The notes beneath the pieces were generated by a model. It was not told the DNA's origin. It worked only from the letters and a program-made list of their open reading frames with translations, and made no database searches. Below, piece by piece: positions 42,901 to 50,313 of a stretch of DNA of 64,000 bases. A program made the translations under genes and the position numbers. Each line of letters begins with the position of its first letter. Positions within the stretch are counted from its first letter, which is position 1. Origin of the DNA: Bin87 sp965220095 (GTDB lineage Bacteria; Chloroflexota; Dehalococcoidia; Lucifugimonadales; UBA3495); contig OZ244805.1 of assembly GCA_965220095.1 (NCBI GenBank), forward strand, positions 868,001-932,000, written 5' to 3'.

Positions 42901-43214
42901 CTGGCCTTGAAGAAGGCCACCGCCAGAGTCGGGGAGTCCTGCGACAAGTAGGTGCCGCAACGAGCCCATTGCATGAACGATGCAAAGGCCAGTGAGCGCG
43001 CCACTTCCGGGCTCACACGGTAGTATTCCACCGCAGATTCCCACGAGCGGACGGTTTGGGTGCCGATCGACACGCCTTCTTTGGCCCACAGCGCCAGTTC
43101 TTCATCCGTGAAGGAATCTGCCATGGCGTCCGCCACCGCTTCATACGCTTCGGTAACCGCGGGTGGGAGTTTGACCAGTTCTGCTTGGAGTTCGCCGGAT
43201 GGGGGATTAGTCAA
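39906..43214 (-). CDS. VWA-domain protein of the NorD/CbbO type with N-terminal helical repeats
   Basis: 1102 residues. The N-terminal half (about 60-340) holds degenerate helical repeats with 'AVAFFKASPAIVTNL' and 'AARFFEVSPDLVRNL' patterns every 35-40 residues. The middle has a CbbO/NorD core ('EVSHLEFGSFQFEFNKPAS'-like region, about 420-560) and acidic, Gln-rich stretches (about 620-740). The C-terminal VWA domain opens with the MIDAS 'DMSAS' at 883-887, then 'TRMGSAIRHAIT' and 'FLISDGRPQDRGYS'. NorD and CbbO work with a MoxR-type AAA+ partner to insert metals into, or remodel, enzyme complexes. The partner gene lies two genes upstream. The target is unknown, as no rubisco or NO reductase is near. 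Confidence 0.82.
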   Translation of the reverse strand: MTNPPSGELQAELVKLPPAVTEAYEAVADAMADSFTDEELALWAKEGVSIGTQTVRSWESAVEYYRVSPEVARSLAFASFMQWARCGTYLSQDSPTLAVAFFKASPAIVTNLRPQYIPRWAGLGRSLYKGTWKSSTLAARFFEVSPDLVRNLPFWDVEVFASLIEALSYKSYDVAAECLVLGRDVLPGMGREREAFLSMSRALTDSSWREVKACLEMAPRALQNVEEGQTGRFLRLGEKLAKMGLRDTSRFLYDGAQALAHVSGGSQGHILDLCEGLLATTPDAVPPFLKSLDPVLNRITLAQLDQWYQHGVQLLNENPESGIAFFKIESNTSEALLETLSSSLDLERVKGIMRLYTRALSGSNIEVLSTAELVRKQIGWVDQDTASTDGTKVYLPPMVDNYNDKSQNFAWFKVVATHQVSHLEFGSFQFEFNKPASVFDDRRLIMEAAIAARAEAMRTATAEHFRLEDVDIGPAIETDGGPGGTMRVFTDIGRFLSLFEDRKMVFDLFSVLEDCRLDYRIKTEYPGIRRPAQDVQDGALEARPKIEDLPLQEALIELLVHMSLDHFENLPVPQEYREEAYMLARIMHRLRTIRATIEDTGEAALRAYEIISRLQNQQQPEDEYQPEDLDDPGEFSEEEYEALLDKLQAAMSDQQGEQGDGDPYESPEPVEYRGDFKPEMVQLLTKLQMDQSQMGDAEPMTQEELEQLLQDSAELELDAQEGDVDQSMAMFAQNIMKEAGVPPPSNDPGRGYGPILHDDDSGGELEALEPKTFVYDEWDFRANDYKPRWCIVKEKILDEGDQNFYNDSLRNYATLLAHIKRQFELIMPETWRKTYRLIDGEDIDLNSALEAWADLRMNVPPDEKIYWRRNRIQRDVSVVFLLDMSASTAEAIDEGRHSVDDRDAPDDPVEYMVWLRRRREGLVRRHYKRIIDLERESCTLLIQALESIGDTYGIYGFSGYGRENVEFYVIKDIDEQFNDKIKRRIDKVTPLHATRMGSAIRHAITKLDNQDSATKILFLISDGRPQDRGYSREGVEKEYAVHDTHQALLEAKRKEITPFCLTVDKAGHDYLKTMCGDLNYEVLDDIWALPERLPMLYRSLTM

Positions 43215-43803
43215 AGCTTGTGTCCTCCTTGTTCAGTCCGTCCTCAAGCGTTTCGAGGAACTGGTCGAGGATTTTGGCGGTGGCGCCGTACACGAGGTGC
43301 TGTTGGTACCCGTAGGACTTCACCGCTACTCGATTACCGTCTTCAATGCGAGAATCCCAGCGCAGTGTTGCCGGGTCGCGTAACACGCTCATTGGTATTT
43401 CTACCACCTCGGCGATCTCTACTGAGCTGGGCCTAAATTCATAAGGGTATGGGATCGTGCCGACGAACACCTTCACCAGAAAATTGGAACGCGTTATGTT
43501 GTCGTCCAGCCGACCCAGGATGGTTATGTCATCTCGCGCGATGCCCATTTCTTCTTCGGTTTCGCGACGGGCAGTGTCTTCAAAATCACGGTCTTCCGGG
43601 TCGCGCGCGCCGCCCGGGAAAGACATTTCGCCTTTGTGATGCTCAACTTCCATCGACCGCTTGTTGAGCAGCACGCAAAACTCGCCGTCTTTGGGATATA
43701 GCAACAACATTACTGCCGCCGGCATCAATCCTTCGGCGGCGGCAGTGTGCTGCTGGCGCTCCGCCAGCGTGCTCTGTATCAACTCAAGGGTGAGTTCACC
43801 CAT
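43207..43803 (-). CDS. Nudix hydrolase, CoA pyrophosphatase-type
   Basis: 198 residues. 'LLNKRSMEVEHHKGEMSFPGGARDPED' (about 47-73) combines the CoA-pyrophosphatase signature (L-x3-R-S-x3-x3-H-x-G-E-x-x-F-P-G-G) with the first half of the Nudix box; the box proper ends 'ARRETEEEMGI'. It hydrolyses CoA or acyl-CoA to phosphopantetheine and 3',5'-ADP. Its 3' end overlaps the VWA start by 8 bp and it lies 26 bp after the AAA+ gene. It is therefore inside the coaE-moxR-VWA operon. The CoA theme (coaE plus this enzyme) is notable. Confidence 0.85.
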   Translation of the reverse strand: MGELTLELIQSTLAERQQHTAAAEGLMPAAVMLLLYPKDGEFCVLLNKRSMEVEHHKGEMSFPGGARDPEDRDFEDTARRETEEEMGIARDDITILGRLDDNITRSNFLVKVFVGTIPYPYEFRPSSVEIAEVVEIPMSVLRDPATLRWDSRIEDGNRVAVKSYGYQQHLVYGATAKILDQFLETLEDGLNKEDTSFD

Positions 43804-43829
43804 GCAGCCTCCCGGCTACCCGGACCTTG

Positions 43830-44738
43830 CTACTCGAAAATGGAGTAGACCACCTCTTCGATGCTGCGCTGCAGTTCCAGCTCGTCCGACAGCGTCCATA
43901 CGATGGCAACCTGGCAGGCCCTTCGCGGGCTGATGCCCTGGGTCATCAATCGGCCGGCGTAGATGAGCAACCGAGTGCTGGCGCCTTCGGCCAACCCGTG
44001 CTCGCGCAGATTCCGGATTTTTTCGCCAAGACGCGCGAGTGAGTGGGCCTGGGCTTCGGTGCAACCGCTTTCCTTGGCTACGATTTCCGCTTCCAAATCC
44101 GCCGGCGGGTAGTCGAACTCAATGGAGATGAACCGCTGGCGTGTGCTGTGCTTCAGGTCTTTCAACGCGCTCTGGTAGTGCGGGTTGTAGGAGATGCAGA
44201 GCAGGAACCGGTCGTCGGCTTCGATGATATTGCCGGTCTTTTCAACCGGAAGAATGCGGCGATGGTCGGTCAACGGGTGAATCAGAACCGTGGTGTCCTT
44301 GCGAGCTTCTACCACTTCGTCCAGGTACAGGATGGCGCCAGCTTTTACGGCGCGGGTCATGGGTCCGTCAATCCAGCGAGTACCCTGGGCGTCCAGCAGA
44401 TAGCGCCCAACCAGGTCGCTGGCGGTCAGGTCTTCGTGGCAGGCAATGGTGACCAGCGGAACGCGCACTTCGCCTTCGTTCATAGTCTGGCCGGAATCGT
44501 TCACGGTGGTCATTGGCCGCCCGAGTTTCCAGGCCATGTATTCTACGAACCGAGTCTTGCCGCAACCCGTGGGCCCTTTGAGCAACACCGGAATGTGTTG
44601 TGCGTAGGCAGCTTCAAACAGCTCCAGTTCATCGCCAACGGCCCGATAGTAAGGCTCGCTGCGAACCAGGAACTCTTCGATTGCGAACTCCTTGAATCTG
44701 GGTTTGTCTTCCAGCATTTCGACGTTAGCTTCAACCAT
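43830..44738 (-). CDS. MoxR/CbbQ/NorQ-type AAA+ ATPase
   Basis: 302 residues: Walker A 'GPTGCGKT' (55-62), Walker B 'ILYLDEVVEA' (about 132-141), sensor 1 'LLCISYNPHY' (about 175-184) and sensor 2 'STRLLIYAGRLM' (about 254-265). The C-terminal alpha-helical part is the CbbQ_C type. These ATPases form hexamers that, with a VWA protein, remodel or activate metalloenzymes; the VWA partner is two genes downstream. Its start overlaps the coaE end by 8 bp, so translation is coupled. Residues needed for ATP hydrolysis are intact. Confidence 0.87.
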   Translation of the reverse strand: MVEANVEMLEDKPRFKEFAIEEFLVRSEPYYRAVGDELELFEAAYAQHIPVLLKGPTGCGKTRFVEYMAWKLGRPMTTVNDSGQTMNEGEVRVPLVTIACHEDLTASDLVGRYLLDAQGTRWIDGPMTRAVKAGAILYLDEVVEARKDTTVLIHPLTDHRRILPVEKTGNIIEADDRFLLCISYNPHYQSALKDLKHSTRQRFISIEFDYPPADLEAEIVAKESGCTEAQAHSLARLGEKIRNLREHGLAEGASTRLLIYAGRLMTQGISPRRACQVAIVWTLSDELELQRSIEEVVYSIFE

Positions 44739-45348
44739 TACTTTGCTTAACCTTTCCTTTGACTCGCGCGTCCCAAAGGGCGGATACCGTGCTTTGCAAG
44801 GCAGCCAGGTCAGCCCCGTTATTCACCACCACGTCTGAACGGCGGTTGCGTTCGGCTGCTGACATTTGCGAGTTGATTCGTTTCCGTGCTTCCTCTTCGC
44901 TCAAGCCGTTTCGTTCGTGAAGGCGCTCGACCACAGTGTCCACCGGAGCCTCGGTGGACCATACTTCATCCACCAGGGTGTCCCATCCGGCCTCAAAAAG
45001 CACCGCTGCTTCCACAACCGCGACGGCAACGCCATCGTCGCTCAGTCTTGCTTTGCGATCTTCAACCATGCGCGCCATGATCGGGTGCATAATCCCGTTC
45101 AGGCGCTCCAGTTGCCCGGCGTCAGCAAAGACGATTGCACCCAGCTGTCGGCGGTCTATTTCACTTTCCGGGGTCAGAATATCGGTCCCAAATGCTGCGA
45201 CTACCGCCTCCCAGGCTTCACTGTGGGGGGCATACGCTTCGTGGCCCAACCGGTCCGCATCAATTATTGCAGCACCGTGCTGTTGTAAAAGGTCAGCTAC
45301 TGCGCTTTTCCCAGTACCAATACCGCCCGTCAGACCAATAGTAAGCAT
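44731..45348 (-). CDS. coaE: dephospho-CoA kinase
   Basis: 205 residues from ATG 45348, the family start (MLTIGLTGGIGTGKS). P-loop 'GGIGTGKS' (7-14), the 'DADRLGHEAY' block (about 31-40) and 'EEARKRINSQMSAAERNRRSDVVVNNG' (about 149-175), the CoA-domain lid, are present. It catalyses the last step of CoA biosynthesis, ATP-dependent 3'-phosphorylation of dephospho-CoA. It is the first gene of the overlapping unit with the MoxR, Nudix and VWA genes. Confidence 0.9.
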   Translation of the reverse strand: MLTIGLTGGIGTGKSAVADLLQQHGAAIIDADRLGHEAYAPHSEAWEAVVAAFGTDILTPESEIDRRQLGAIVFADAGQLERLNGIMHPIMARMVEDRKARLSDDGVAVAVVEAAVLFEAGWDTLVDEVWSTEAPVDTVVERLHERNGLSEEEARKRINSQMSAAERNRRSDVVVNNGADLAALQSTVSALWDARVKGKVKQSNG

Positions 45349-45552
45349 ACACGCCCAGCGACTTAAACTGCTGGTCATTCTAGCAAGACGCAGGGATTCG
45401 GTCAACCGACAGATTTATGTAATCACCCGCCGGCATACACCGCGTTTTACGACTTCGGCGCCGGTTTTTCTCGGGAATAGAGGGAAAGGGAGCGGGCCGT
45501 GGCCTGCGCCGTGTTCAATCGGACGTAAGCCGCGCCAGCAAACCGGCTGGGT

Positions 45553-46206
45553 CTAAAGTTCGATCTGTATTTCCCCGTATCGTTCCAGGAATCGCTCTTC
45601 CAGCCCGTAGAACTTGTCCCGGTAGGCTTGGGAATGGATGCGGTCGGTGGTCATTATCACCGCATCTTCTCTGTTATCGGCGTAGTAATTTTTCCGTATG
45701 CCGGCCTCGTTGAATCCATATTTGTCGTAAAGGCGTTGGGCAATGAAGTTGGACACACGCGCCTCCAGGGTTACTTCGTCCATGCCCTGTTCGACGGCCA
45801 CTCGGACGGTGCCGATTATCAGCAGTTCCCCAATCCCCCGACCGCGCAAGGATTCCCGGACGGCGATCTCGGTTATGTGGGCCTGGTCGCCCTGAAACCA
45901 GATGCCGACGTACCCGGCCAGTGAATCGGCGCCAGGGTCAGTTGCCATACCCAACACAGATCTCACGCTACTAACCATCCTGCCCCACATTGAACTGTCG
46001 GCGGGTTCCGTTTGGCCAGTGACATCGCGGTCTTCGGGGGGTTCCGGTTCAGGGTCGGTCAGGTACGCTACCAAAAAACAACAGAAGCGGCTGTTCAAAT
46101 CGCGGCGGAAAGGAGTTCCTATCCACCCCAGGGAGAAGGCTTCCCTCTCGATGTCGATCACTTGCGGGATGTCATCGGCCCGCATCCGGCGCACCGCTAC
46201 TTCCAT
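45553..46206 (-). CDS. GNAT N-acetyltransferase, RimI-like with an insertion
   Basis: 217 residues. The GNAT core has 'VRRMRADDIPQVIDIEREAFSLGW' at the N-terminus, acetyl-CoA-binding 'VRESLRGRGIGELLI' (about 118-132, R-x2-G-x-G/A) and 'VSNFIAQRLYDKYGFNEAGIRKNYY' at the end, as in RimI/TsaE-linked acetylases. Between strands 3 and 4 lies an inserted charged region of about 45 residues (PEPEPPEDRDVTGQTEPADS, then a Met-rich helix), which is longer than in E. coli RimI. It may acetylate ribosomal protein S18 or another N-terminus; substrate unproven. The gene stands alone. Confidence 0.78.
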   Translation of the reverse strand: MEVAVRRMRADDIPQVIDIEREAFSLGWIGTPFRRDLNSRFCCFLVAYLTDPEPEPPEDRDVTGQTEPADSSMWGRMVSSVRSVLGMATDPGADSLAGYVGIWFQGDQAHITEIAVRESLRGRGIGELLIIGTVRVAVEQGMDEVTLEARVSNFIAQRLYDKYGFNEAGIRKNYYADNREDAVIMTTDRIHSQAYRDKFYGLEERFLERYGEIQIEL

Positions 46207-46327
46207 ACGTCGCGTTCCCCTGGTTGATTCCCGTCAGTGGAAATCCCACCGGTAATCAGTGGCGTTTCCCAGCATTCTAACAAACGTAACAGGTTGCCAT
46301 TCAGCGTCAGGAACCCGCAATCATGGA

Positions 46328-47554
46328 TTATCCGACCGCCAGTTGTATCGAACCGTACTGGCCGTCGTATCCGGGCGTTATGTTAATCTTTCCGCTGCGC
46401 GCCCGCAATATTGCGTCTGCCACATCGTCTTTTGCCACGGCTGCCAGGTCGGCTTGGGACGCGAATAGCAATGCAGACAGTTCGGTCCCGATAGCATCGG
46501 TTAGCGCGGTGTATTCACGCATTACGGTACGGGTGTTCACGCCCAGGTTTCGCACCGCCGCGATAATCTCCTGCAACGGAATCAGCCGGGCAAACGGCGG
46601 GCGGTTTCCTGCCGGGCACAGGAAGCCGTCCGAGCCTGGGCGCAAGTCACGGTCGACGGGCTGGTCGGCGAGCGCGGACACTCGGTGCAGCACGCCCAGA
46701 GTTAATGGCGCACGGCAAACCGGACAGTCGGAGCCGTTGGCCGCCAGTTGAACGGAGTCATAGGCTATCCCGCATTTGCGGTGCCCGCTGTAGTGATACT
46801 TGCCTTCTTCCGGATAGAACTCAACCGTGTAGGCGACGCCGAAATCGTGCAGCGCGGTCGATAAACCGTCCCAGGACAACGGCGCTGCAAAGGCGGTCAT
46901 TTCCCGGCCTAGCCGGTTCACCGAATGCGCGTCTGAAAACGACACAACCGACCGGGCCTGCAAATCGGGCACTGCCCAATTCATGGACGGATCGGAAGAC
47001 AAACCGCTTTCGATTGCCGTAATCATCGGGGCCAGGTCCCCAAAACATTCTTCAAGGCTATTGAAGCCGCTGCGCGATCCGTAAATCCCGTACCACGGTG
47101 TCCACGCGTGCGCCGGGATAACAATGGTTTCAGGATGTAGGTCCAGCGCCAGGGCGGTCAGGTCGTGAGCGGATAGCGATACGGTGGGTCGGCCGTCACT
47201 CGCGAGTTTGCCGTAATGCGCAAGATGCTTGGTCAGCACAGCCGCAGCGTCCAGGGAAGGCACGAGAACGAGCAGATGGATGCGTCGGCCCCGCCCGCCC
47301 TGCCTGTAGACGCAGCTAATTTCAGTTCCCGGAACGAATCGGACACCGCCATACGAATACAGTCCGTCGGCTTCAGGAGTCAGTTCGTTGCACAGGTTTT
47401 CCGCCCAGACCGGATGCGTAAAGTCCCCGGTAGCCAGCAGGTCGATGCCCTTGCGACGGGCCCACGCGGACAGGTTATCCAGAGTCAGGGCCTTGCTGCA
47501 CGCGAAAGCGTACGGGGAATGGATGTGCAAGTCAGCAAGGAATCGTGGCGGCAT
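46328..47554 (-). CDS. endonuclease Q-like PHP-domain DNA repair nuclease
   Basis: 408 residues. The PHP metal sites are 'ADLHIHSPYAFACSKALTLDN' at the start, 'GDFTHPVWAENL', 'VIPAHAWTPWYGIYGSRSGFNSLEECF' (about 146-172) and 'SFSDAHSVNRLGRE' (about 211-224). After the barrel come 'EFYPEEGKYHYSGHRKCGI' and a C-x2-C pair 'CPVCRAPLTLGVLHRV', the zinc finger typical of EndoQ. EndoQ nicks DNA 5' of uracil, hypoxanthine, xanthine and AP sites. It is mainly archaeal, with a limited bacterial distribution. The gene directly downstream of the hydrolase (9 bp) may share its promoter. Confidence 0.8.
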   Translation of the reverse strand: MPPRFLADLHIHSPYAFACSKALTLDNLSAWARRKGIDLLATGDFTHPVWAENLCNELTPEADGLYSYGGVRFVPGTEISCVYRQGGRGRRIHLLVLVPSLDAAAVLTKHLAHYGKLASDGRPTVSLSAHDLTALALDLHPETIVIPAHAWTPWYGIYGSRSGFNSLEECFGDLAPMITAIESGLSSDPSMNWAVPDLQARSVVSFSDAHSVNRLGREMTAFAAPLSWDGLSTALHDFGVAYTVEFYPEEGKYHYSGHRKCGIAYDSVQLAANGSDCPVCRAPLTLGVLHRVSALADQPVDRDLRPGSDGFLCPAGNRPPFARLIPLQEIIAAVRNLGVNTRTVMREYTALTDAIGTELSALLFASQADLAAVAKDDVADAILRARSGKINITPGYDGQYGSIQLAVG

Positions 47555-47563
47555 AACGTTTCG

Positions 47564-48322
47564 TCAGGCGGCGGCGAGCAGCATCTCCGCCAGTTCCAGC
47601 GGATTCTGGATGGCGACCTGGTGGCCCGCATCCAGCTCCACCACCGTGGCGCCGGGGACACGGGCAGCCATTGCTCGTTGGCTGGCCGCGGGAATGAGGC
47701 GATTATTGGTGAGCACCACATAGGTTACCGGGCATGGCAGGTCGTCCAGGTTCAACGAAACGCGCTGAGTCAACATACGCAGAGGAAGCGGGCCGGTGTG
47801 TCCAACGGTTTCCACCTGTTGCATCGTGTCCAGCCCGCCACACCAGTATTTGTTGATTGCGCTGGGCGGTACACCAACGTCCCGACCTGAGATGCCGCTG
47901 AGTCTCGCGCACATTCTTACGATGACCCGGGTCGGCAACGGGTAGGTGGATAACGGAGATTTATGATTGCCGGGTACTATTCCGGACACCAGAACGATTC
48001 GTTTCGGTTTTACCGGCAAATCGTAGACCGCCTGCAATGCAACGGTGCCTCCCAGCTCGTGGCCGACCAGCACGTAGTCGGCGAAATTTTCCCGCTCTAC
48101 CACGTGTACGACCGCGCGCGCGCTCTCGGACATATCCACCAGCGCTACATCCTGGGCCCGGTCTGCTCCGTGGCCGGGCAAATCCATGGCCCGAACCCGC
48201 ACCGATTGACGGGCGAGGTAAAGTCGCGGCGGATGTTCCTCGGGAGCCGTCATGTGGCCCCACACTTTGCCCCAACTCCAGGCCCCCTGGGCAGTGCCGT
48301 GTAGCAACAGGTAATCGGACAC
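47564..48322 (-). CDS. alpha/beta hydrolase with Glu at the nucleophile position
   Basis: 252 residues, GTG start with AAAGGAG upstream. The oxyanion region 'LLHGTAQGAWSWGKVW' (about 6-21) and 'AMDLPGHGAD' are typical of the MES/HNL-like hydrolases. The nucleophile elbow reads G87-H-E89-L-G91 instead of G-H-S-x-G, and the C-terminal His lies in 'LDAGHQVAIQNP' (about 230-241). With Glu replacing Ser or Asp the usual ester chemistry is not expected. It may be a non-hydrolytic lyase, a thioesterase-like enzyme with altered mechanism, or inactive. Confidence 0.75.
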   Translation of the reverse strand: MSDYLLLHGTAQGAWSWGKVWGHMTAPEEHPPRLYLARQSVRVRAMDLPGHGADRAQDVALVDMSESARAVVHVVERENFADYVLVGHELGGTVALQAVYDLPVKPKRIVLVSGIVPGNHKSPLSTYPLPTRVIVRMCARLSGISGRDVGVPPSAINKYWCGGLDTMQQVETVGHTGPLPLRMLTQRVSLNLDDLPCPVTYVVLTNNRLIPAASQRAMAARVPGATVVELDAGHQVAIQNPLELAEMLLAAA

Positions 48323-48351
48323 TCGGTACTCCTTTGGAATAGTTGCCTGAT

Positions 48352-49764
48352 TCAGCCCGCCTGGCCGGAGATTAGCGCTATCGCCAACGCCTCAACCACA
48401 GCGTCATCCTGCTCGGGCAGCACCGTGCGCGGGTCCAACCGGACTGTATCCTCCTCGATTCGACCGATCACCGGAGTGTCCTGTCGCCGCAGCAGGGCCA
48501 GCAATGCTTCCGGACTGGTAACGGTTCCACTCGGCGACACGGCCAGAACCCAGGAGGGCAGGGTTTCACCCGGGAGGCTGCCTCCTCCGACAGCCGAGCG
48601 TGCCGGCAAGACTGCCGCTTCGGTCCCGGTTGCACTGGAGACCCGGTCGCACCACGCCTGCGCGCGCGCGCGAATGACTTCCGCCGGCGCCGAGATCATC
48701 CGCCAGACCGGGACCTTCGATTCGGCGTCGCCGGAAAGGAAATGAATAAGGGTTGCGGTCAGACTGGCCAGGCTCATCTTGTCGATTCGCACGGCGCGGG
48801 CCAACGGATGACGTTCCATTTGGCTGACCAGTTCCGTTTTGCCCACCACTATGCCCGCCTGCGGCCCCCCAAGGAGTTTGTCCCCTGAGAAGAATACCAG
48901 GCCAACACCGGCGGCGATGCTTTCCTGGGGCGTCGGTTCGTGAGCCAATCCGTAGCGCTCGGTGGGCAGGAGCGCACCGCTGCCAACGTCGTGCAACACC
49001 GGGACACCGGTCTTCGCTCCGAGTTCGACTAACTCCCTTTCGTCAACGGCGGCTGTGAATCCCTCCACGCGGAAGTTGCTGGCGTGGGCTTTGAGAAACG
49101 CACCCGTGTTTTCCGTTACGGCGTCGGCGTAATCTCGGATGTAGGTTCGGTTGGTAGTGCCCACATCCACGAGGGTGCAGCCACTCTGACGCAGCACGTC
49201 TGGGATTCTGAAACCGCCGCCGATTTCCACCGCCTCGCCACGGGTAACAATCACCTCGCGGCCGGCCGCCAGTGCGGAAAGACCCAACAGCAGGGCAGAC
49301 GCGTTGTTGTTCACCACGAATGCGGCTTCCGCGCCGGTGAGGTTACGAAGCAATGACTGCAGATGCGCTTGCCTGGAACCCCGGCGACCAGTTTCCAGGT
49401 CGATTTCCAGGTCAGAGTAACCCTTTGCGGCATTTTCGGCCGCAGCAATCGCATCGTCACTCAATGGCGCGCGACCGAGGTTGGTGTGGATAATCACGCC
49501 GGTTGCGTTGATGACCGGTCGCGGTGACGGGGTAACCAGCTCAATGACAATATCGTGCACGACGGCCGCAGTGTCGGTCTCAGAAGGAGCCGGCGCCCCG
49601 GCCAAAACGCGTTGCCGGGCTTCGGAGACCGCGTCGCGAGCCAACTCCACTACTAAACCGCGCCCGTAGGCCGCAACCAGGTCGGCCAGGTCGCCATGGT
49701 TAACGACTCGTTCTACGCTGGGAAGATTGCGAAGTTGGTTGGACACCATGTCATTGGATGCCAT
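48352..49764 (-). CDS. selA: L-seryl-tRNA(Sec) selenium transferase
   Basis: 470 residues, a normal length for SelA. 'PVINATGVIIHTNLGRAPL' (about 84-102) is the N-terminal signature, 'VVNNNASALLLGLSALAAGREV' follows, and the PLP-binding Lys is K296 in 'FSGDKLLGGPQAG'. It converts Ser-tRNA(Sec) with selenophosphate to Sec-tRNA(Sec) in the cytoplasm. Its presence shows that the genome has a bacterial selenocysteine route and supports the UGA-Sec reading of the two genes at 60.1-61.5 kb. selB, selC and selD are not in the window. It is transcribed with no close partner. Confidence 0.9.
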   Translation of the reverse strand: MASNDMVSNQLRNLPSVERVVNHGDLADLVAAYGRGLVVELARDAVSEARQRVLAGAPAPSETDTAAVVHDIVIELVTPSPRPVINATGVIIHTNLGRAPLSDDAIAAAENAAKGYSDLEIDLETGRRGSRQAHLQSLLRNLTGAEAAFVVNNNASALLLGLSALAAGREVIVTRGEAVEIGGGFRIPDVLRQSGCTLVDVGTTNRTYIRDYADAVTENTGAFLKAHASNFRVEGFTAAVDERELVELGAKTGVPVLHDVGSGALLPTERYGLAHEPTPQESIAAGVGLVFFSGDKLLGGPQAGIVVGKTELVSQMERHPLARAVRIDKMSLASLTATLIHFLSGDAESKVPVWRMISAPAEVIRARAQAWCDRVSSATGTEAAVLPARSAVGGGSLPGETLPSWVLAVSPSGTVTSPEALLALLRRQDTPVIGRIEEDTVRLDPRTVLPEQDDAVVEALAIALISGQAG

Positions 49765-49885
49765 GTAATGGGGACCTTGCGTTTGGTTCGTAGAGATTTG
49801 GCTGTCATTCTAACATTTGGATTACATTGCACCGCAAACTCTCGCACCGCAAACCCTCAGTTTCTGTGGCGTCCGGGGCGGCGAC

Positions 49886-49891
49886 TATAAT
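49886..49891 (+). promoter_or_regulatory. TATAAT -10 element upstream of a small membrane gene
   Basis: A perfect TATAAT, 57 bp before the predicted ATG at 49949. No clear -35 is seen 16-18 bp upstream (the region reads TTTCTG further up). It may drive the 70-residue protein. Confidence 0.4.
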
Positions 49892-49948
49892 AGAATGTGT
49901 GGCACCGGTGGACGTGGAGCACGTCCCAGACGATATGCAGAGCTTCTC

Positions 49949-50161
49949 ATGATTGCAGCCAACCGCAAACTAATTGGCGTCGTTGTCATGGCGTTGTTCG
50001 CCGCGGCGATGGTGTTCGGCACGGTGGGTTCCTTGCTGGAAGTTATCGAAGCTACGTCTGCTCCGATACCCGCTGATGGGGAATATGTGGCGCGCCTGGC
50101 TACTGGCGATGGCGAAAACGGCGCCATTGCCGCCCTCAAGTACGTCTGCCCCTTCCACTGA
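49949..50161 (+). CDS. small single-helix membrane protein
   Basis: 70 residues: 'MIAANRKLIG' followed by a hydrophobic helix 'VVVMALFAAAMVFGTVGSLL' (about 11-30), then a polar region ending 'IAALKYVCPFH'. The frame extends upstream, but ATG 49949 follows a good -10 box by a suitable distance. No family is recognised. A short tail with one Cys and one His could bind a metal; this is speculation. Confidence 0.45.
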   Translation: MIAANRKLIGVVVMALFAAAMVFGTVGSLLEVIEATSAPIPADGEYVARLATGDGENGAIAALKYVCPFH

Positions 50162-50313
50162 TTGCGCCGTACTGATTGCGCCGTAATTGTTGCTGTGAGA
50201 CCGCGCAGGTGAATCGCGGCGTCGGCGGTGGTGTATAGTCTGCTGCTGGGCTGTTAGTAGTGCCGCGCGTGGCCATCCAACCTGTCAAACTTCCCAACCC
50301 CGATGGAGACGAG

